Source: Hysterangium stoloniferum (Eukaryota > Basidiomycota > Agaricomycetes > Hysterangiales > Hysterangiaceae). Taken from it: a stretch of DNA of 64,000 nt. Under the pieces are notes generated by a model, which was not told the DNA's origin, did no database searches, and worked only from the letters and a program-made list of their open reading frames with translations. Positions 45,500 to 57,225 of this stretch are shown piece by piece; position 1 is the first letter of the stretch; every line of letters begins with the position of its first letter. The DNA is taken from the NCBI GenBank assembly GCA_015178975.1, contig WHVD01000018.1:784001-848000 (forward strand). The letters run 5' to 3'. The position numbers and the translations under genes are program-made.

Positions 45500-45958
45500 G
45501 TTAGATTAGGGAGAAGGGATATGGTTTAAACACACTGAGAAACCTGGAAAATGTGATGACAGCCTCAGAAAAGAATACATATGTTAGCATAGAAAACAGA
45601 GGGGATGGGTTGAACTTACTGGGGACCACTGGAACATGAAGTGATGGCCTTGAGAATGTGTGTGTTATATTAGGAAGAAGGGATATAGTTTTGATGCACT
45701 GAGAAACCTGGAAAATGTGATGACAGCCTCAGAAAAGAGTCAGTTAGCATAGAAAACAGAGGGGATGGGTTGAACTTACTGGGGACCACTGGAACACAAA
45801 GTGATGGCCTTGAGAACACCATGTGTTAGATTAGAAAGAAGGGATATGGTTTGGATGCACTGAGAAACCTGGAAAACATGATGACAGCCTCAGAAAAGAG
45901 TCGGTTAGCATAGAAAACAGAGGGGACAGGTTGAACTCACTGGGGACCACTGGAACAT
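45500..45958 (+). repeat. 165-bp tandem repeat, about 2.8 copies
   Basis: Three units starting near 45505, 45668 and 45833, each with AAGGGATAT, CACTGAGAAACCTGGAAAA and GGGGACCACTGGAACA. Units are about 93-95% alike by eye. Confidence 0.92.
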
Positions 45959-45959
45959 G

Positions 45960-46012
45960 TGTGAAGAGTGGTGGAAGTTCTAACCGTTTAGGTATGACAT
46001 GATGATGTATTG
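45960..46012 (-). mobile_element. LTR family E, 53-bp end
   Basis: TGTGAAGAGTGGTGGAAG to GATGATGTATTGA, directly fused to the third 165-bp repeat unit on the left and to gag on the right. Confidence 0.75.
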
Positions 46013-49000
46013 AACTGGCAGGATGTTTTCAATGCAGGAAGGTATGTCTTTGATGTAAATGCATTTGACAGAAGCCCTCCAGAAGGTTTCGAGTCTCCAT
46101 ATGCGGCACCTATGCCTATTTCCCAGGGAGCCCCTTCCAAAGCAAAGGTCATAACCCATACCATTGCTCTCCCTTCTCCTCCCTCCTCATGCCCACCTTC
46201 GGACGATTTAGATGGCCTTTTAAAGGGGCTTGAGTCTCTCCATGTCAAAAACAAAGATTATGCCATAACCTATGCTTGGTTGCACACTACCTACCCACTT
46301 GTGGCAAAATTTATCCCTGCCCCACCTTCTGTTTCATCGACATCCCAGGCAGCTGTGGGATCTATGATTCCAGTGTGTCTGTTTTGTAAATATCCTACTA
46401 ACATACACAGCACCAGACACTGTCCTATTGGGTTGGAATACTTACATGCTGGTAAAGTGGCAGGTGTCGAAGGCTTCTGGCATTGGCCCAATGGTGGGCA
46501 ATTGCCCAATTATCCTTAGGGTTTGAAATTCGTCATTGATCAGGAACAGGCTCGTATTTCCAGGAACCCACCCCCATCATCAACTCCACATTCCATGCTA
46601 TTTTTTGAAGTCTCCCCCACTGAGTTGACCCCCTCGAGTATCACAACTGGCCTTATTGAAGACATCACTGAGGACTACAATTTGTTTCAGAAAGCCTATA
46701 ACTCATATCAGCTTGCTTTCGCTACCTACAACAGTAAAACTATTAGCAGAAGTCCTCCTTCCACCTCAACATCAGCTGCTGAGGTACCTCTTCCCACCAT
46801 TTCCTCATCATCTGAAAAAAAAACCCCCAATTCCAATACAAGGCAAAAATCGAGGATCCGGATATTGCATGAAAGGTCTTTGAAAGGATGATAGACTCTT
46901 CGGTTTCAGTTTCCCATGGCAAGCTTCTTGCATTATCACCTGACATTCGAAAGCTTTTTGTCGACGGTTGGAAGGTAAACCACATTCTTATTTTTCCTGC
47001 CACTGTCCCAGCCACTGCATCTTCCCTGATCACACAAGCTATGCCACTCCATTCTTCCCCAATAATGGAATTGGATGTCAAAATTCAAGGAAAATTTTCC
47101 AAAGTAGGACTTTATGCTCGGAACTTGTGTGCATAAGTGAAGTTGCTGCAAAGGATATGGCACTCCCTTTCAGCACTGACCTAAAGCTTAACATGCATGA
47201 TGCCAATGGTGGCATTTGTACAACATTTGGCATCATCGAGAACCTGGAGCTTCTGATAGGTGGTGTCAAAATCCATGTTCATGCTTGGATTATTCAGAAT
47301 GCACCTTATTGTCTGCTTTTAGGCTAGCCTTTCCAAATATCAGTGAGGGCTGACACAGAAAATATTGGTGAAACTCTATTACTACAGGATCCTTCCAGGC
47401 CAGGATTCAAGCTACGGGTTCCAATGTGACCACACTCACAACTGCAGGTGCCAAATGCATCATCCAACCTGTATCTGACAAAGGGCACCTCCCACTTCCT
47501 CTGGCCCTTGTCCCCAACAGATTAACAGCTTCATTATTAGCTTCATCCCCCACAACCAGCAACACACCCTTCTTCTCTTCCCACTCCCATTTTACTGGGC
47601 AGTATTTTCATGCTGTTTATGATTCTTGGTCCCCTATGCTTGCAATACAAACCTGTTGCCTGAAAGGTTCGCCCTGTGGCTACAACTATGCCTACTGATG
47701 CATTGCCAAGGTGGCAGTTCCCTAGCAACTCTATTGATTCTTTACCTCTCCTCTTGCCCCTCCCCCCCAACATTGTCAAGTTTGGTTCCTGGCTTACAAA
47801 AGAACATTGGGATGGACTCAGGATTGATTGGGAATTTCTGAGTAGTGAAGAATTAAAATTAGCTTTTCAAGTCCTCCTGTACAACAAATCAGCTCTAGCA
47901 TGGAATGATTCAGAGTGGGGCATGTTCCACACTGACTATTTTTCACCCATAGTTATTCCGACCATTGAGCATGAACTGTGGGCCCTCAAAAACATTCCAA
48001 TCCCCCTTGGGCTCAAAGATGAAATTATACAGTTTATCAAACAGAAATTCACTCCAGCAATGCAGTCACTGTCAAGATGCCAGTGTTCCCCCCAACATTG
48101 AGCCGTATGCTGAGCATTGCATGGGAAGATCAATTTACATGTTGGGTGACTTGTATGTAGGATGTGATCATGCACCACTTGCAGAACAATCCCGAGACCT
48201 CACAACATTCCAAACCCCCCTTGGACCCCATCGTCTCACATGTTTGCCAATGGGATAGTCCAATTCCATTTCTATCTTTCAAGGCCATGTTACTTTTATT
48301 TTACAGGATGAAATTGACATTTCCCCCCCTTTTCTCGACATATACCTATCTTGGGACCCAAAAAACGCTATGAGTTGCAGGATGGCAGTTATGAAACTAT
48401 CCCTGAAAATTGTGGTATTCGACATTTTGTTTGGGAACATTTTTTCGATGTTAACAGGATATTTCACTGTTTGAAGCATGCTGAAGTGACATTTTCAGCA
48501 AGTAAACTCTACATTGGAATGAAGGAAGTCAATATTGTCGGCCACACATGTAACTATCAGGGCCGTATCCCAGATCAAGCATGAATATCAAAAATCCTAA
48601 ACTGGCTGCCTTGTGAAAATCTCACTGAAGTGTGAGGCTTCTTGGGCACTTGTGGAGTGGTTAGAATTTTCATTGCATGCTTTGCTGAACTCTCTCGTCC
48701 CCTAGTTTCATTGACACAAAAGGACAAACCTTTCATTTGGGAGGCACTTCAGCAAAATTCAATGGATTTACTCAAAAAAGCTGTAATGTCTGCACCAGCA
48801 CTCATTCCCCTTGATTCCACATGCAAAAGGCCAATCATTGTGGCCATTGACTTATCAAATATTGTCGTAGGATGGATTATCTATGAGTTGGATGAACACA
48901 GCCAACAATGCCCCTCAAGATATAGCTCCATCACTTGGAATGATCACAAATCTCACTATTCACAGCCAAAAATTGAACTATATGGTGTTTATTGTGCTCT

Positions 49001-51480
49001 GAGGGTCCTCAGGCTTTTTCTTATTGGTCTACCTACATTCAATCTCAAAGTTGATGCCAAGTACATTAAAGGAATGCTCAATAACCCAGATATTCAGCCA
49101 AACAATGCAATTAATTGATGGATCACAGCCATTTTGCTATTTATATTTCAGCTCATACACATCCCTGGGAAGGATCATGTAGGCCCAGATGTCTAGGTGA
49201 TGAAGTGTGGAAGGTGATGTGGAGGATATGGATGATGGATGGATTGACAATGTTTTAGGTTTAGGGGTATGGATTAATAGTTGGACAGATCACAATGGAG
49301 CTCACAAACAATGGCTTTGATCAAGACAACATTTTCATGGATTCCCAACTGCCCCTCATTTTCGACTTTCTTTCAACCACTCAAAAACCACCTGGACTGT
49401 CTGAAGCAGTAACAAAACAGTTTATTCAAATATCTCTGCACTTTTTTGTCAAAAACAGTAAACTCTGGCAGCGTAGCAACTCAGGCATGCATCACCTTGT
49501 AATTCTTGATCTGAACAAACATCTCTCTCTCATTTTTCAGGCACATGATCAACTGGGACACAAACAGGCATTTTTGACATGAAAAAATTTGTCAGATCAC
49601 TTTTGGTGGCCAGGACTCGACTGCAATGTAGCATGGTTTGTCAAGACATGTCATGAATGCCAACTCTGTAGCACACAGCATGTTTTTATTCCTCCTATGG
49701 TCACCACCCCTATGTTATGACTGGAAAACCCGCCAGGCTCCGGGCACTAACTTATATGCACCCACACCCTACACCAGTTTACCGGAATACCTGCCAGACT
49801 CTGGACATCAGACCTGTCCGTGCTCAACTTTCATCACTTCATGTATCAGTCACCAGAATACCCACTGGGACCTGCACCTGTCTATCTCCGACCCTGTCCC
49901 ATGCACCAGTCACTGGACTCCTCTTGGAAAACCCAACAGCTCTCTAACTGAGCCCCGTTCCCATTATGGTCAAATGACCTGTCATGTTTCAGACTCCACT
50001 CCCACCCCATTTCCATTATGGTCTAATGACCTGTCATGATTCGGACTCTTCTCCACTCCATCCCATTCCTAACACCAAGTTTGGTGTTTACTTATCTTGT
50101 TTCATGTTTACTAGATTTCATTATTACTGGATTTGGTATGACATACATTCCACAGTCTATATAGTCTGGCAGATGTTGTACATACAATCCAGTCAGAAAA
50201 TCAGCTTAGATTCTCCCCAGTAATCTCAGTACCACTCTAATCTCCTCTTTGAAACACACCACTATTTACATTGTCAGGGCCCATGGGCTCCGACCTATCT
50301 AATACTCAACCTCCGACTCATCACTGCCTGACCCCTCGACCTCTGCAGGATTCCCACAGTTGACTCCCTGACCTCTCAACCAACCAACCACTCCCAGACT
50401 CCCTGGGATTCCTGTCCACCCATCTGAAATTGGACAAGATGATCTCGCGAGGGTGCAGCCTGTAAGCTAAAGCCAAGGCCTACTGGCTTTCCTGTGGGTT
50501 TCCGGAAACCCTCCAATAAGCTCCACACACATCCTTAACACCCACCTCACTCTTTCAATGTGCACATCTTGACACTATGCACATGCCAAAGGCATCAGGT
50601 TTACAATACACTGTTCAGGGCCACTGTTCTCTTACTTCATATCTGGATTTCAAGATACTGGCACATGAAACTGCAGTAATGTTGGGAAAATTCATATTTA
50701 ATGATATTCTCTGTCACTGGGGTGCCCTTTCAGAAATCATTATGGACAATGGCACTCCTTTCATTACAGCATTGGACTGGCTTGCCTTAAAATATCACAT
50801 CCACCACATTCACATTTCTGTATACAATAAACAAGCTAATGGCATTGTTGAATGCAACCATCGTACCATTCGTGAACCCCTAATTAAAACTTGCAAAGGC
50901 AACCTCTTTTGTTGTTGTGTCTCACATTTTTTGGGCCAATCACATCACTGTCAAGAAGGATACAGGTTATTTGCCATTTTACTTGGCCCATGGCATTGAG
51001 CCAATTCTGCCTTTCAACATTGTTGAAGCTACTTACCTCATGCTGAAAATTGACACCCCTCTTCCAACCAGCGAACTTGTTGCCTCCATGCTCGACAACT
51101 TGAAAAATGACCAGTGGATCTTGCTGCTATCAAAGAATGAGTCCTGAAGTCCCATTATGCATCTATTGCCCAGTTTAAGAAAGACCATGAACACCTCAAT
51201 TTAAAGAGGGCTCACTCATGCTGGTAAGGAACTCGCCTGTTGACACAGAATTATCACACAAAACAAAACCACACTACTTGGGTCCACTTATTGTTGTTTG
51301 TCAGACTCGAAACAGGATATCTTAGCTGAGCTGGATGGCACAGTTAGCAAACAACCCTATGCTGCATTCTGCCTTATTCTATACTATCCACACTCTTGTA
51401 CAATCATCCCAGTCACTTTACTTGTCGATCCCAAGGATATTCTATACAATGATGTTTACCCTTCAAACTCTGACAAGTAG
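46010..51480 (+). pseudogene. Ty3/gypsy element of a second lineage, gag to integrase
   Basis: 46010-46519 gag part with zinc knuckle CLFCKYPTNIHSTRHC (CX2CX6HX4C); 46523-46880 Ser/Thr-rich linker; 46891-47330 protease region (CLLLG end); 47676-48101 RT N terminus (IPIPLGLKDEIIQFIKQKF); 48110-48600 RT palm, lacking a stretch after KFTPAMQ; 48642-49118 RNase H (FLGTCGVVRIFI, HYSQPKIELYGVYCALR, DAKYIKGMLNNPDI); 49300-49700 integrase zinc part (HDQLGHKQ, CHECQLC); LTR B; 50577-50999 integrase core (SEIIMDNGTPF, NGIVECNHRTIREPLIK); 50930-51480 C terminus (KTKPHYLGPLIVV, SLAELDGTVSKQPYAAF). Many stops and frame changes. Its own LTR is probably family E, by adjacency. Confidence 0.88.
49713..50540 (+). 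mobile_element. Solo LTR, family B (828 bp), in the integrase
   Basis: TGTTATGACTGG...ACATCCTTAACA. Flanks CCCTA and CCCAC are at best an imperfect duplication. It separates the integrase zinc-binding part from the catalytic core. Confidence 0.88.
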
Positions 51481-51587
51481 ACTTGCCCCTACACTCACCA
51501 CATCTGTCCATCCCTCAGCACACTTATCACATCTGCAATAACATCCACTACCCTGCGAGATCCCTTTCAATGTCTGGCTCTTCAGCC
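51481..51587. other. Junction sequence
   Basis: CAC-rich sequence between two Ty3 remnants, no feature. Confidence 0.3.
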
Positions 51588-51665
51588 TTGGAGTCTGGTA
51601 GGTGCTCAATGAAACCCATAGAGATAGAATTCCATGGGTGTTCCAGTACTGGGAGTTGCTGTGAC
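51588..51665 (-). mobile_element. Inverted chromovirus integrase fragment (78 bp)
   Basis: On the minus strand reads LPVLEHPWNSISMGFIEHLP, matching the integrase core start at 18715-18770. It is fused head to head with the plus-strand PR/RT piece that follows. Confidence 0.85.
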
Positions 51666-52290
51666 ATGTCTGTCTGGTTCCTGTGTGGAACACCACAGAC
51701 AGTTACTTTTTTCATAACACAGTTGAACTCTAGCTGTTTGGTCATTCTTGGATACAACTGGCTCACCTGATGTAATCCATTGATTGACTGGGTATTGGGC
51801 AGTATTAATTTCCAAATTCCCAACACTTCCATTCCTCCTGCAGCATCTCATCTGGCCAGAGCCTCTTTGGTCTCAACAGCAATTCCAGCTTCTAATGAAA
51901 CCTCTGAACCTCTGAAAATATCTCTCATCAATGCTGTGGCATTTGCTAGGGTGAGTAAAATGGATGGATTGCAGTGTTTTTTTGATCAGCTTCAAAGTTG
52001 ATGAAGCATCTGGACATTTTGCAACTCCAGAATTATCTGAACTAAAAGCTGACCTGGAAGGAGTTCCTGAAAAATACCATGATTTTGCAGATATTTTCAG
52101 TAAGCATAAAGCTGACTGGCTTGCACCACATAGACCTTATGATCTAAAAATCGATATTAAGCCCAGTTCAAACCCACCCTTAGGACCTGTTTACCTGTTC
52201 TCCCAATTGGAACTTTCATCTATTTGGGAGTTCTTGGACAAACATCTATTGATATTGTACATGCACCCTACTTCACAAAGAAGGTTTTGA
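51666..52290 (+). pseudogene. Ty3 protease-RT linker fragment
   Basis: Plus strand: VILGYNWLT near 51750 (end of protease), KISLINAVAFARVSKMDG, then 51964-52290 with LEGVPEKYHDFADIFSKHKA, YDLKIDIKPSSNPPLGPVY and LSSIWEFLDKHL. Homologous to 38912-38620 of the minus-strand element. RT motifs beyond this point are lost. Confidence 0.85.
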
Positions 52291-52705
52291 GAGCTGCTTT
52301 TGCAAGCTGTTCTTTTTCTGTGAAAACAACTACTAAAATATGAATAACAGTTCACTGATTCTGAAACTATATTTAACTTCGATTCTAGCTAGTTTATATA
52401 TACTGTATTTTATACTATTTAACAAACAGTAAAAATATTTATAAAAAGGTCAAAAGATTAGTTATAGAATAAAACACTATTTGGCTAATATATGCTTTAT
52501 TTACATTAACCTACCAGATCTACTGTGATACTAACTTATTTGTAGTCTCAAATATTCTGCAAGAATATTCTCAGTATTTATTTATGCCTAAAACTGGGAG
52601 AAATTAGAATTGTGCTTCTAATCTCAAACAATGATAACAAGATTATTTATTACTTTAATTGATAGCCAACAACTCAACTAGAGGTGGATAAGTAATAAAG
52701 GCCAG
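52291..52705. other. AT-rich spacer, no gene
   Basis: Strongly AT-rich. The phrase CAACTCAACTAGAGGTGG at 52668 recurs, slightly changed, at 53530-53550 and 53577-53590, so a short direct repeat flanks the next LTR. Confidence 0.45.
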
Positions 52706-53525
52706 TGTTACGACCGGACAAATCCCGCCGGACTCCGGGCACTAACTTGTACTCCCCCACGCGCTACAAGCACCAATCGTCTGTTTATAGGATTTCCCAC
52801 CCGGACTCCGTTATGTCAAGACTCGTTACGTTCGACCTCATTACGACACATATCAGTTACCGGACTTCCCCCGGACTCTGTCTCTGTCTATGTCCGTCTT
52901 CGTCCCACGCATCAGTCACCGGAACCTGCTCAGAATCCCGTTACCGCTCTAATCGAGCCCCGTTCCCATTTTAGTCAAATGACCTGTCACGATTTAGGAC
53001 TCCACTCCCGCTCCATTTCCCATTATGGGTTATGCTTTGTCACGATTTGGACTCCGCTCCGTTCCGTTCCGTTCCTAACACCAATTTGGTGTTTACTATT
53101 CCCGTTTCATGTTTTGTTAGTTTCGTTTCGCCATTACTGGATTTGGTATGTCATTCACTCCATGGTCTATATAAACTGGCAGTTGTTGTACATACAATCC
53201 AGTCAGAAAATTAGCTTAGATTTCCCCCAGTAATCTAATAATATTTTCCGCTCTAAAACTTTACTCGATTCACATCACTCGCACTAGTCGGAGCCCACGG
53301 GCTCCGGCGCATCTATCTCTCTCAACCAACTCGACTCACGACCCACGACCTCCGACTTACGACCTACGACCCACGAACCCCACCCAGACTCCCTGGGATC
53401 CCCGTCCGTCCGTTTGAAATTGGACAACACGATCTAGCGAGGGCGCAGCCTATAAGCTGAAGCCAAGTCCTACCAGATATCCCGCGGGTTTCTCCGGAAA
53501 CCCGGCCTGTGTGTGTATCCTAACA
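52706..53525 (+). mobile_element. Solo LTR, family B (820 bp)
   Basis: TGTTACGACCGG...GTATCCTAACA, perfect duplication GCCAG (52701-52705, 53526-53530). Confidence 0.93.
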
Positions 53526-53609
53526 GCCAGCTACTCAACTAAGAGGTGGCAAAGGGGAACAGAACTCTTGTCAGAAGCTCAACTAGAGGTGACAAGGGTT
53601 AGATTAATA

Positions 53610-54290
53610 TGTTAAGTGTCATGTCAGAAACCTATTCTGGGACTATCGGAAAGTGACCAGGAACTCAGAAACTTCCAAATAGGGTCAGGGCATTGGCTTC
53701 AGCTTATGTGCAAGCCTCTACATAAACACTTGGAATGTCCTTAATTTCTAAGATGGAATTTACACCGGGAGACTATGGATATTCAGAGTTCTGAAGAGTT
53801 CTGAATATTGAGAGTACAGAGAGAAGTAAGGAATAAGAAACTAAGTTGATATCAGATCTAAGATAAAGTAAAAATTATGGAAACTAATATAAGTTTTCTC
53901 ATTATTGTACTACAAACTAAGACCACAATCAGATGGAGTTGGTAGCATTCTGAAACAGGAATACAATAAGATAGGCTAAGGAAATTATTTTTGAAATGGG
54001 AAATACAATAAGCAAACAAGTGAATACTTGTAAATGGACAAGTTAAATGTGTAAGGTACTTTGTATTGTAAGTGCAAAGTATCTTAATGGGGGAAGATGT
54101 GTACAAACTAGTTTTCTTGTTTTTCAGACTTTTGAGAGCCTTACATACATAAAAAAGAAACTGACAGTGGTATGATCCACGTGAGTGGTATGATCTATGT
54201 GAATGCTTGATAATAGACATGTGACATCTCAGATATTGATGACAAGATTGCCATGTAGGGAGTCTCACTCCCTTACACCTCCCAGGCACT
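53610..54290 (-). mobile_element. LTR family C, long copy, far end unresolved
   Basis: Starts TGTTAAGTGTCATGTCAG; similar to 58492-58960 for several hundred bp, including ATTCAGAGTTCTGAAGAG. The shared U5 box is present in a weaker form (about 53694-53720). The opposite terminus could not be placed. Confidence 0.65.
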
Positions 54291-54429
54291 CAAATATCGA
54301 ACTGCCCCCAGTCAATCTCCATGTTATGTTGCTGTGACAATGGAACTGCTCCAATTATGCATTTAAGTGTGGAGGACATTGATTGGAGATGCAAAGGATG
54401 TAGACAATAGAACAGATGCAAGTTCACAC

Positions 54430-55735
54430 CCAAGTTTTATCCATCCTGAAAGTCTCTGTATGGAGCTCCCATTCTTTCTGTCAAAAAGAAGGATGGTTCC
54501 CTTCACCTCTGTGTCAATTTCTGAGGCTTAAATTCCATAACATGGAAGTATAAGTATCCACTTCCACTAGTTACTGACTTACTCAATACCCCACAGAAAG
54601 CTTGCCTTTGGCCATCTTTGAGGCTTTCAAACATTGGTGACACTATCTCGAAGGTTCTGCAATTCCCTTTGATGTCATTACTGATCACAAAAATCTGGAA
54701 TATTTTTCAACCACTAAACTTTTGACCTGTTGGCAAGCCCAATGGTCCAAATTTCTTTCTGCTTTCAATTATGATTATCTGTTTCTGACCTGGATGTCTT
54801 GGTGGAAAACCAGATGCCATGACTAGATGATGGGATGTGTATCCTAAAGAGGGGGAAAGTAATTATGCCATTGTCAATCCACATAATATTAAACCAGTTT
54901 TTGCAACACAACAACTTTCTGCACTTACTTCTGATCTGGTCCTCAAGTCACACCTAGAAGTTCCCAAAGATCCTGATCAACCCCAGTGGTCCCAAGACTC
55001 TCTCAAGGTTTCATCCATCTCAGTGGACATACAGTATCTATGTTCCAGATTCTGACAATCTCCAACTCTGCATACTTCAGTACAAACATGACCATCCAAT
55101 CACCAGACATTATGGCATCAACAATACTCTTGGATTAATCTGAGGAGAATATACTTGGCCCAACCTCCAAGATTTCATTACCCAGTTCTGTAAGTCATGC
55201 ACTACCTGCTTATGCTCCAAATCCCAGAGACATAAGCTGTACAGCCTTCTCAAGCAACTTCTGATACCAGAAATACCCTGGAATTCAATTTCCATGGATT
55301 TTATCGAACAACTCCTGTCTTCCAAAGGCTATACATCCATTTGCATTGTTGTAGACTGATTCTCAAAACAAGGGATTTTCATACCCACTCATGATACAAT
55401 TATATCCTTGCAACTAGCAGAACTTTTCATCATTCACATATTTTCCAAACATGATGTTTCATCCCATGTAACTTCCAATTGAGGTTCCAAGTTCATTCCC
55501 CATGGCTTCAAGGCTCTCAGAAAAGCCCTTGATATGAAATTACCCCTCACCTTGGGACATCACCTGGAAGGTGATGGACAAACAGAATGTGTCAACCAAA
55601 CCCTGGAACAATACCTCCACATTTATTGCAACTATCAACAGGACAATTGGAAATCCCTTCTTCTGCTCATGGAATTTGCTTACAATAACTCTCTGAACAC
55701 CAATACCAGTGTGGTCAGGGGTACCAATAGTGGGA
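54430..55735 (+). pseudogene. Chromovirus RT/RNase H/integrase remnant
   Basis: 54475-54590: [14 protein letters not shown] (RT) followed by a jump to RNase H ([16 protein letters not shown] near 54680-54720). 55040-55220: integrase zinc part (HDHPITRHYG-like, CKSCTTC-like). 55270-55735: core (WNSISMDFIEQL, ending EFAYNNSLNTNTSVV). It parallels 18400-19160 and carries many stops. The central RT is deleted. Confidence 0.82.
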
Positions 55736-55739
55736 TGCC

Positions 55740-55956
55740 AGAGGGTGAGGAGGGTAAAACAAGGTTGTGGGAGGGATCCTAACAAGAATGGATTGAGGAT
55801 TGATGGAACTTTGATGGAACTTTGGTAGAGTATTGATTGAAAATTGATCAGCATTTATGGAGCATTCATTGAGAATTGATGAGCACCAATGGAACATAAA
55901 TGGATCCTTGATTAAGTGCTGAAGAGAATTGACTGAGAATTAATTGAGCATTGTTT
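55740..55956 (+). repeat. Degenerate ATTGA-type array
   Basis: Repeats of GATTGAGAATTGATGAGCA-like phrases; it continues after LTR F at 56616-56665 and recurs at 59145-59220. Confidence 0.7.
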
Positions 55957-56610
55957 TCTTAGGACCAGAAAACCTGGCAGGACCCAGACCCCACTCTATA
56001 AGTCCTTATCTCTCATTTACAGTAGGACTCAGCAACCAGGCTTTCACCCACATATCCCAGAGCCTTAGACACTTGAAGATCTTTGTCCTGATCTCCCCTG
56101 CACCTGGTTGACATCTGGTTTATTATGTCCCTATGCATGATCCTGTTTTGTCCCAGCCTTTGTCCTAAGTATAATTACCCCTGCCTTGTTTCTTGTTTGC
56201 CCTTTTTGTCCTTTTGTCTCACTGGATTTGTAGTATAATAATCCATAGTTTGATATAGTCTATGTAGCTATGTATGTGCTTACAATATGATCAGAAAATC
56301 AACTTAGCACCCACTTAGTATTCTACCTATCTTCATACCTCTCACTCTAAGAACTCAGTCCCAGTGTATTCCTGGAGCACATAGGCACTCCAACTTGACA
56401 AATCATATTCTCAGAACCCCCCAGGTCTCTTGCCAACCTTGCATATTCCCAGACTCTGGGATTTCCCATTTTCCCTGTTTGAAGTTGGACATGACAATCA
56501 TGTGAGGGTGCAGGACATATGTACATATCTAAGATGAAGCCAAGTCCTACCTGCCACCCAGATTATCCATGGGTTCCCAGGAAACCCACCTGTAAGCCCT
56601 GAACTTAACA
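55957..56610 (+). mobile_element. Solo LTR, family F (654 bp)
   Basis: TCTTAGGACCAG...CCTGAACTTAACA, flanked by TGTTT (55952-55956, 56611-56615). The 5' terminus is TC instead of TG, a point change. It contains the start-box relative ATCAGAAAATCAACTTAG (about 56290-56310) and the U5 box with a small insertion (56500-56550). Confidence 0.8.
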
Positions 56611-56664
56611 TGTTTGAGCATTGATGTCATTTGATTGAAAATTGACTAAGAATGGATGAGCATT

Positions 56665-56945
56665 GATAGAGCATTTATTTTATTTTGTTTTACTATATTT
56701 TGTTTGAATTTTAATTTATTGTATTGTATTTCATTTTATTTGCCTGTATTTGATTTGGAATTTTTTGATCTATTATATTTTTTTGACATATTGTGTTTTA
56801 TTTAATTTCTCGTATTTTAATTTCATTTATTGTATTTTGTTTTATTTCTTGTAATTTTTTTTGATTGATTGTATTTTATATTCATTGATTGTATTTTATT
56901 GTGATTTATTTGTATTTTATTTCATATTATTTCATTGTATTTTAG
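56665..56945 (+). repeat. T-rich simple sequence
   Basis: TTTTATTGTATTTTATTT-like low-complexity run, no gene. Confidence 0.85.
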
Positions 56946-57019
56946 CCATTCCCAGATTTCTTTGTCATGTCCTGGAATCTGCTGTATGTCTACAACCTGT
57001 TCTCATTTCCGGGAATTGG

Positions 57020-57225
57020 ATGCAGAAATGCTCCCACACATGAAGAAATACTCCCATGTAGAAATACTCCTGTGCCTGTAGAAATACTCCCATGCATTAA
57101 AAAGTACTCCACATGTGCAAAAATACTCCCGCACATGTAAAGATACTTCCACAAGGACACAAAATACTTCCACAAGGACACAAAATACTCCCATGTGTCA
57201 TAAAATACTCTTGAGTCCTTGAGGT
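57020..57225 (-). repeat. Inverted GGGAGTATTT array
   Basis: About nine units, read on the minus strand as CATGGGAGTATTTTG variants, of the same type as the Helitron-linked arrays. Fused to a gag fragment at about 57226. Confidence 0.8.

Noticed and set aside
45500-45958. Coding repeat
   Set aside because: The units carry stops in all frames and 1-2 bp length differences.
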